11,708 bases of DNA from Candidatus Cloacimonadota bacterium. GTDB lineage: Bacteria > Hydrothermota > E44-bin80. The stretch lies in the NCBI GenBank assembly GCA_004375785.1, contig SOKM01000284.1:1-11708 (forward strand), given 5' to 3'. The position numbers were made by a program, and so were the translations under genes. The notes below the pieces were generated by a model that saw only the letters and a list, made by a program, of their open reading frames with translations, was not told the DNA's origin and made no database searches. This document shows positions 7,207 to 11,708 of this stretch, one piece after another; the first letter of the stretch is position 1, and each line of letters starts with the position of its first letter.

Positions 7207-8310
7207 ATGGCTGACAAGATTACCTTATCAGCAATAAAAGCAGATGTAGGCGGGTTTGTTGGACACTCCTCGATGCATCCTGCATTGATGGAGAAAGCAA
7301 AAGAATTGCTCGAAAGTGCGAAGAATCAGAGGTTATTAGTTGACTTCTGTGTAACACACTGCGGCGATGACTTAGAACTTATTATGACCCACAAAAAAGG
7401 AACAGAGAGTGGAGAGATACATAAACTTGCCTGGGATACCTTTGTAGAATGCACAGAGGTAGCGAAGGAATTAAAGCTTTATGGTGCGGGTCAGGATTTG
7501 CTTTCTGATGCATTCGCGGGCAATGTAAAAGGAATGGGACCTGGATGTGCAGAGATGGAAATTCTCGAAAGAAAAAGTGAACCAATTGTCATTTTTATGG
7601 CTGATAAGACATCACCAGGTGCCTGGAATTATCCTTTTTTTAAGATCTTTGCCGACCCCTTTAACACAGCCGGTCTTGTAATTGACCCCAAAATGCACGA
7701 TGGTTTTATTTTTGAAGTCCTTGACGTCTTTGAAAACAGAGTGATTACCTTCAATTGTCCTGAGGAACTCTACGATTTATTGATACTCATCGGAGCAACA
7801 GAACATTATATTATAAAAAATATCTACAGAAAAAGTGATAACGAAATTGCTGCAACCTCTTCTACACAGAAATTAAATCTTCTGGCAGGTAAATATGTAG
7901 GAAAGGACGACCCTGTTATGATAGTCAGGTCCCAAAGTGGATTCCCTGCCCTTGGAGAGGTAATCGAACCTTTTTCCTTTCCCCACTTAGTTGCAGGATG
8001 GATGAGGGGTTCTCATCATGGCCCTCTGATGCCTGTGAGTTTTGAAGATGCTCATCCATCAAGATTCGATGGGCCACCGAGGGTCATAGCCGCTGCATTC
8101 CAACTCTCTAATGGAAGGCTGATAGGTCCGCAGGACCTCTTCTGTGACCCGAGTTTTGATAATGCGAGGCAACTTGCGCTTGATTCGGCTGACTATATGA
8201 GAAGGCACGGACCTTTTGAACCACACAGATTACCGCTCGATGAGATGGAATATACCACCTTCCCACAGGTAATGGAAAAATTAAAAGAAAGGTTCAAAAA
8301 ACTTAACTAA
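7207..8310 (+). CDS. fbp: Bifunctional fructose-1,6-bisphosphate aldolase/phosphatase (class V FBPase)
   Basis: Makes fructose 6-phosphate from dihydroxyacetone phosphate plus glyceraldehyde 3-phosphate by aldol condensation and then dephosphorylation, driving gluconeogenesis one way in the cytoplasm. The 367-aa length and start (MADKITLSAIKADVGGFVGH) match archaeal-type enzymes. By recalled numbering of the Thermoproteus/Sulfolobus enzymes (Tyr229, Lys232, Tyr348), this protein has each at plus one: Tyr230 and Schiff-base Lys233 in YVGKDD, and Tyr349 in MEYT. Likely Mg ligands are Asp13, His20, Asp54, Asp55, Gln96, Asp133 and Asp234. No key residue is missing, so both activities are expected. 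It appears to be transcribed alone from its own promoter, with repeats in the leader that suggest regulation. The family is common in archaea and in deep-branching bacteria. Confidence 0.95.
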   Translation: MADKITLSAIKADVGGFVGHSSMHPALMEKAKELLESAKNQRLLVDFCVTHCGDDLELIMTHKKGTESGEIHKLAWDTFVECTEVAKELKLYGAGQDLLSDAFAGNVKGMGPGCAEMEILERKSEPIVIFMADKTSPGAWNYPFFKIFADPFNTAGLVIDPKMHDGFIFEVLDVFENRVITFNCPEELYDLLILIGATEHYIIKNIYRKSDNEIAATSSTQKLNLLAGKYVGKDDPVMIVRSQSGFPALGEVIEPFSFPHLVAGWMRGSHHGPLMPVSFEDAHPSRFDGPPRVIAAAFQLSNGRLIGPQDLFCDPSFDNARQLALDSADYMRRHGPFEPHRLPLDEMEYTTFPQVMEKLKERFKKLN

Positions 8311-8339
8311 GCTTTTGACTTTCTAACAATTCGTGAATT

Positions 8340-8498
8340 CTATCTTAATTTTACTATCTTGACTGGCTCATATCCTTTCACCTTCAGGAAGTAGATGTCA
8401 GGCATTAAATCAGTACCGAGTGATAAATGATTAGTAGTAACTGGAACGGACTTTACCAATCCCTCACTCAAGCCATATATCTTCAATCCTATGGTTTT
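8340..8498 (-). pseudogene. Relic of a T9SS/Por-type C-terminal sorting domain
   Basis: The minus strand from 8498 to a TAG at 8340-8342 reads KTIGLKIYGLSEGLVKSVPV, then TTNHLSLGTDLMPD, then IYFLKVKGYEPVKIVKLR and stop. This follows the type A sorting-domain pattern (hydrophobic strand, Y-D-L-S-G-R-L-V-K, then L-P-x-G-I-Y-F-L-K-V, ending in a basic strand). Key positions look worn: YDLSGR is YGLSEG, and the Gly before IYF is missing. The frame is open only back to a TAA at 8538-8540, through the repeated CTTTGCC tract, with no start codon and no body of a secreted protein. I read it as the stranded 3' end of a lost gene for a secreted protein; its stop lies 29 bp past the convergent aldolase/phosphatase gene. 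The remaining spacer 8311-8339 shows nothing. Confidence 0.65.
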
Positions 8499-8502
8499 TC
8501 CC

Positions 8503-8537
8503 CTTTGCCCTATACCCTCTGCACTTTGCCCTTTGCC
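8503..8537. repeat. Low-complexity CTTTGCC repeats
   Basis: CTTTGCC occurs at 8503-8509, 8524-8530 and 8531-8537, with related CCCT-rich sequence between. Such GGCAAAG-type tracts (other strand) often mark non-coding, recombination-prone spacers. It abuts the upstream edge of the sorting-domain relic, which may be where the gene was broken. Confidence 0.5.
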
Positions 8538-8566
8538 TTATTTTCTAAAAAATTTACAAAATCCTC

Positions 8567-8595
8567 TTGACAGGTTGTTGAAATTGTGTTATACA
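8567..8595 (+). promoter_or_regulatory. Strong sigma70-type promoter of the lipoyl-protein operon
   Basis: TTGACA (8567-8572, perfect), a 17-bp spacer, then TATACA (8590-8595). Predicted transcription start is around 8602, giving a leader of about 35 nt, too short for a glycine riboswitch. Confidence 0.8.
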
Positions 8596-8605
8596 AATAA
8601 TGAAA

Positions 8606-8623
8606 ATGTGAATTTATTCACAA
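8606..8623 (+). promoter_or_regulatory. Rex-like (or CRP-like) operator palindrome just after the promoter
   Basis: The sequence ATGTGAATTTATTCACAA contains a palindrome with 7-bp arms, TGTGAAT/ATTCACA, around TT. Against the Rex consensus TTGTGAA-N4-TTCACAA only the first base differs. It also fits the CRP-type half sites TGTGA-N6-TCACA. It begins 10 bp after the -10 box, at about +4 to +21, where a bound protein would block transcription. That position favours a repressor such as the NADH-sensing Rex over a CRP-type activator. No regulator gene is in the window. Confidence 0.6.
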
Positions 8624-8636
8624 GAAAGGAGGAAGG

Positions 8637-9071
8637 ATGGCAAATGTAGGCGGTTATGAGCTTCCAGAAGAACTTTATTATCATGGAGAACACACCTGGG
8701 TAAAAAAGGAAGATGATGGTAATGTAAAGGTTGGAATGAATGCAATGTGGGCTGGTACAGCCGGAGATATCACATATGTAGACCTTCCATTTGAAGGTGA
8801 TGAGATAAAACAAGGAGACACCTGTGGAAAATTGCAGTCAGCAAAATGGATAGCCAAACTTATCGCCCCTATCAGTGGAGAAATCGTAAAGATCAACGAA
8901 GAGTTGGAGGATGATTCAACAAAGATAAATTCAGACCCTTATGGCGAAGGTTGGATAATTGTTATTAAACCATCCAATCTCGATGCTGATATCGGAAATC
9001 TCATGCACGGCGACAGCGTTGCTCCCTGGATGGAAGGCGAAATCAAAAAATCTAAGGAGGCGAAGAAATAG
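8637..9071 (+). CDS. Divergent GcvH-like lipoyl-carrier protein
   Basis: A 144-aa protein of the glycine-cleavage H fold, a cytoplasmic carrier holding lipoic acid on a lysine. Matches in order: YHGEHTWV (14-22), VGMNAMWAGTAGDITYVDLP (32-51) in place of the usual VGITxxAxxxLGDIxxVxLP, the lipoyl hairpin LQSAKWIAKLIAPISGEIV (66-84) with Lys70 as the attachment site, and DPYGEGWIIVIKP (100-112). Canonical H proteins have ESVKA at the lysine; here it is QSAKW. ATG 8637 has AAAGGAGG 4 nt upstream. No gcvT, gcvP or lipoate ligase gene lies nearby; instead it precedes a GlcD-like flavoprotein and an HdrD-like iron-sulfur protein. This recalls the lipoate-binding proteins of sulfur-oxidising Hdr-like systems. 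Ordinary glycine cleavage with partners elsewhere remains possible. Confidence 0.85.
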   Translation: MANVGGYELPEELYYHGEHTWVKKEDDGNVKVGMNAMWAGTAGDITYVDLPFEGDEIKQGDTCGKLQSAKWIAKLIAPISGEIVKINEELEDDSTKINSDPYGEGWIIVIKPSNLDADIGNLMHGDSVAPWMEGEIKKSKEAKK

Positions 9072-9127
9072 TAAGAGGTCTCTAAAAAACTACTCAAAGA
9101 CTTCAGTTAAAGAAACATAACTCTAAT

Positions 9128-10615
9128 ATGATTACCATAAAAGACATTACAATACTTACAGGTATTGTAGGAAAGGAAAGAATCTCTCATGAGGAGAGTG
9201 AACTTTTCTGCTATTCAAGAGACCTTGGCAACTCCATCCCAGACGAACTTCTAAAGGCTTACGGCATGCTTGGTGCTGAAGTCGTTGTTCTACCAAAAAC
9301 CACTGAAGAGGTTTCAGCAATCCTTGAGTATGCATACGAAAATGATTTACCTGTAACAACAAGGGGCGGTGGCTCCTGGGCACTTGGTGGTGTCCTACCG
9401 ATGGATGGAGGGATTGTCATCGATATGTGCAGAATGAACACGATAAAAACCGTCAATCAAAACGATGGTTATGTTCTGGTAGATGCAGGAATTTCCTGGA
9501 AAAAACTTATGGATAGGCTGAAAAACTATGGTCTTACGGTAGGAGCCCATCCCTCCAGCGCTGTCTCTGCAACAATCGGTGGTTTTATCGCAACAGGGGG
9601 CGGTGCAGGAACAGGTGTTCCAAAATATGGAGTAGTTGGAGACCAGATACTCTCCTTAAAAGTGGTGCTGTCAAACGGCAATGTTATCCAGACAGACCCA
9701 TGGAATTCATGGCTTTTTGCAGGGTCAGAGGGAACGCTCGGTCTAATAACGGAAGCAACAGTAAAGGTTTTTCCCCTCCAGGAAGAAAAACATTATCTCT
9801 TCTATTTTGATTCTATTGAACAGGGAACAGAAGCATTACAACAACTATCTACTTTAGAACCCTATCATCTGAGTTTTCTTGATAGGGGCTTCCTCTGCTT
9901 ATTGAATCAAGCAGGAGAACATTTTCTTGAAAGGGAATTGGCTGTATCAGTAGGCATAACTGGAACCGAAGAAGAACTCAAGGCTAAAGATGAAAAAATT
10001 CACCAAATTTGCGCCGCCGGACAATCCCAACCCGAATGGGTCGCACGGGATGAATTTGAAAACAGATTCAAGATCGGGCTCGCTTTCAAGTGCCTTGGCC
10101 CCAGTCTCTTTGTTCAGGAAATCCGTGTTCCTCTTAGATTTCTCAAAAGCGTTCTTGAGGATATAGCCAAACTTCTTAAGGGATTAACCTGGGGTATAGA
10201 AAGCCTCGGAAGCGATGCGGGTTCAATTGTTCTATCCGTTATGATTCTTGGTGACGAAAGAAGAGAACTCGAATATCTTCAGACCTTTTCTCTTTCAGCT
10301 GCCTTTGGCAGCTTGGCAAAGAAATACTGTGGAAGTGTCTATGGCATAGGTTTACACAATGCTGTTAATATGAGAGGGATACATAATGCAGGACTGGATG
10401 TGATGAGAGATATAAGAATATCGCTCGATAAGCAAAATATACTTAATCCTGGAAAAACCACTCACCCGAGGATTCCAGGCTTTTTCGTTTACATGTTTAT
10501 GTTTATGATGAAACATGCTCCTTTCCTTGTCCGTTTTATACTTGACACAATGAAATACATTCCGGTAAGATTTCTGAGGTTTGCCTTTGGTATTGTTGGA
10601 GGAAATATAAAATGA
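9128..10615 (+). CDS. GlcD-family FAD-binding oxidoreductase, atypical active site, hydrophobic C-terminal tail
   Basis: A 495-aa flavoprotein. Residues about 50-220 form the VAO-type FAD domain (TRGGGSWALGG 78-88, VDAGISWKKL 118-127, GAHPSSAVSATIGGF 139-153, GSEGTLGLITEATVKVFP 199-216). Residues about 220-443 are the FAD-oxidase C domain, ending NILNPGK. Two motifs that bind metal and hydroxyacid in glycolate, D-lactate and 2-hydroxyglutarate dehydrogenases, GHxGDGNxH and SGEHGIG, are not recognisable: the regions read GSDAGSIVLS (361-370) and GSVYGIGLHN (402-411). Residues 450-495 add a hydrophobic, basic tail suggesting membrane attachment. The start at 9128 lacks a good ribosome site and lies 56 bp after the lipoyl gene; the N-terminal alignment supports it. 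The stop overlaps the next gene (ATGA), so a two-subunit complex is likely. Substrate unknown. Confidence 0.85.
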   Translation: MITIKDITILTGIVGKERISHEESELFCYSRDLGNSIPDELLKAYGMLGAEVVVLPKTTEEVSAILEYAYENDLPVTTRGGGSWALGGVLPMDGGIVIDMCRMNTIKTVNQNDGYVLVDAGISWKKLMDRLKNYGLTVGAHPSSAVSATIGGFIATGGGAGTGVPKYGVVGDQILSLKVVLSNGNVIQTDPWNSWLFAGSEGTLGLITEATVKVFPLQEEKHYLFYFDSIEQGTEALQQLSTLEPYHLSFLDRGFLCLLNQAGEHFLERELAVSVGITGTEEELKAKDEKIHQICAAGQSQPEWVARDEFENRFKIGLAFKCLGPSLFVQEIRVPLRFLKSVLEDIAKLLKGLTWGIESLGSDAGSIVLSVMILGDERRELEYLQTFSLSAAFGSLAKKYCGSVYGIGLHNAVNMRGIHNAGLDVMRDIRISLDKQNILNPGKTTHPRIPGFFVYMFMFMMKHAPFLVRFILDTMKYIPVRFLRFAFGIVGGNIK

Positions 10616-11708
10616 CAGAACAAGAAATCATAGAACAGGTTTACACCTGCGCAAGCTGTGGATACTGTCGTTTTGGTTGTCCTGTATACAATGAAATTGG
10701 TTTTGAATCATTGACTGTTCGAGGCAGAATGCAAATACTGAAAAAGATTCTCGAAGGGAAAATGAAACTTACAAAACCAATTATAGAATCAATCTATTTA
10801 TGTGCACAGTGTGAGAACTGCAATGTCAGATGCCCGACTGGTATTGATTTTGTGAAGATATCCGAAGCGCTCAGGGAAACGCTTCTAAAAGAGAGACTTG
10901 CTCCGGAAGCACAGATAATGCTTAGTGAAAATTTAGCTAAAGATAGCAATCCATTTCGCGAACCACTTGAAGAAAGAGGCTCCTGGCTTCCAGGCGATTT
11001 TCCTCAAGGCAAGAAGAGTGAATACCTTTACTTTGTGGGTTGTACTGGTTCCTATTCGCTGAACAGAATACCGAAGTCAATAATGCGTGTTCTTGATAGC
11101 ATAGGCTTTGACTACACCCTTCTCGGTTCAGAGGAAAGATGCTGCGGCAGTCCGATTTTACGCGCCGGAGCTCGAGAGATAGCAATGAAGACTATTGAAA
11201 GAAACATTGACCAGTTCCACCGCCACGGTGCTAAAACAATTATTACCGCCTGTGCCGGCTGCCACACAACCTTTATTCACCAGTATCCTTCAGAGTTCAA
11301 ATATGTTCATTTTACCCAAATTTTTGCACAATTGAGCAAAGAGGGTGCTCTTGTTTTTGAGAAGGAACTTAATGAAAAAGTAATATATTTTGATGGCTGT
11401 GATCTGGGAAGGCACTCAGGCATATACGAGGAACCGCGAGAGATACTCAGAGCAATCCCAGGCGTAGAACTCATAGAATTTCAATACAATCGTGAGGAAG
11501 CGGAATGCTGCGGAGGTCCAGTACTCGGTGCAAACGCTGACCTGGCAAGAAAAATTGGAGCAGCAAGGGTTCAGGAAGCGCTCGATATGGGAGCAACATT
11601 TTTAGTGACTGCCTGTCCTACCTGCCTATTGAATTTTAAAGAAGGGGCAAGAACCGCTGGATTGCAACTGCAGATGCAGGATCTCGCATTGCTCCTTCCC
11701 AAATATGT
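10612..11708 (+). CDS. HdrD/GlcF-like iron-sulfur protein with two ferredoxin clusters and two CCG domains (3' end outside window)
   Basis: 365 codons are visible. Residues 13-24 (CASCGYCRFGCP) and 64-75 (CAQCENCNVRCP) each bind a [4Fe-4S] cluster in ferredoxin style. Two CCG domains follow, both complete: Cys144, Cys177-178, Cys214 and Cys217 (TACAGC); then Cys263, Cys299-300, Cys335 and Cys338 (TACPTC). This HdrC-plus-HdrB layout is that of HdrD, whose paired non-cubane clusters reduce a disulfide; GlcF and GlpC share the plan and pass electrons to quinones. ATG 10612 overlaps the flavoprotein stop, with GGAGG at 10598-10602, 9 nt upstream. It probably takes or gives electrons to the flavoprotein. 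What disulfide or acceptor it uses is not shown; lipoamide on the operon's carrier is the attractive candidate. Confidence 0.9.
   Translation, partial: MTEQEIIEQVYTCASCGYCRFGCPVYNEIGFESLTVRGRMQILKKILEGKMKLTKPIIESIYLCAQCENCNVRCPTGIDFVKISEALRETLLKERLAPEAQIMLSENLAKDSNPFREPLEERGSWLPGDFPQGKKSEYLYFVGCTGSYSLNRIPKSIMRVLDSIGFDYTLLGSEERCCGSPILRAGAREIAMKTIERNIDQFHRHGAKTIITACAGCHTTFIHQYPSEFKYVHFTQIFAQLSKEGALVFEKELNEKVIYFDGCDLGRHSGIYEEPREILRAIPGVELIEFQYNREEAECCGGPVLGANADLARKIGAARVQEALDMGATFLVTACPTCLLNFKEGARTAGLQLQMQDLALLLPKY

Noticed and set aside
8289..8320. Terminator after the aldolase/phosphatase (CTTA/TAAG stem with A and T runs)
   Set aside because: The stem is only 4 bp and AT-rich with a bulge in the outer A/T pairing; too weak to call.
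8596..8636. Glycine riboswitch ahead of the GcvH-like gene
   Set aside because: The predicted leader is about 35 nt, much shorter than a glycine aptamer, and no aptamer-like helices are visible.
1..11708. CRISPR array, insertion sequence with transposase, phage or toxin-antitoxin genes
   Set aside because: No regularly spaced repeats, transposase, integrase or small paired toxin-antitoxin frames were found on either strand.

Overview
The window most likely comes from a Gram-negative bacterium of moderate-to-low GC. The Gram-negative call rests on a protein ending like an outer-membrane beta-barrel and a decayed fragment of a T9SS/Por-type C-terminal sorting domain. The fructose-bisphosphate aldolase/phosphatase is of the archaeal type, which among bacteria is typical of deep-branching, often thermophilic or anaerobic lineages. 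An uncultured FCB-like or WOR-3-like lineage would fit, but that placement is a low-confidence inference. Promoters follow the sigma70 pattern (TTGAC[A/T], 17 bp, TA-rich -10), and most genes have strong GGAGG ribosome binding sites.

Layout. Bases 1-327 (+) are the end of an outer-membrane protein, followed by tRNA-Ala(TGC) at 391-463 (+). A four-gene operon on the minus strand runs from a promoter at 6505-6533. In order it encodes a secreted SpoIVB/S55-type peptidase homologue (GTG start), a secreted beta-propeller/Ig-like protein, glycerate 2-kinase, and D-alanine--D-alanine ligase. The spacer 6463-6727 also holds two perfect hairpins that look like dispersed repeat debris. A small zinc-ribbon protein (6728-7003, -) and the aldolase/phosphatase (7207-8310, +) are divergent from back-to-back promoters; the latter's leader carries a 12-bp direct repeat and a perfect inverted repeat. 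The spacer 8311-8636 holds the sorting-domain relic (minus strand), a low-complexity CTTTGCC tract and a consensus-like promoter followed by a Rex/CRP-like palindrome.

The most interesting part is the plus-strand operon from 8637 to the window end. It encodes a divergent lipoyl-carrier (GcvH-like) protein, a GlcD-family FAD protein and an HdrD-like iron-sulfur protein with two ferredoxin clusters and two complete CCG domains. The FAD protein seems to lack the metal/hydroxyacid motifs of glycolate and D-lactate dehydrogenases, the iron-sulfur protein has all cysteines expected for disulfide-active non-cubane clusters, and no gcvT, gcvP or glycine riboswitch is nearby. My inference is a redox module in which the flavoprotein/HdrD pair exchanges electrons with a protein-bound lipoamide, possibly controlled by NADH/NAD+ through Rex. 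A conventional reading is a glycolate/lactate dehydrogenase beside a GcvH; with glycerate kinase and the gluconeogenic aldolase/phosphatase this could be C2/C3 acid salvage.
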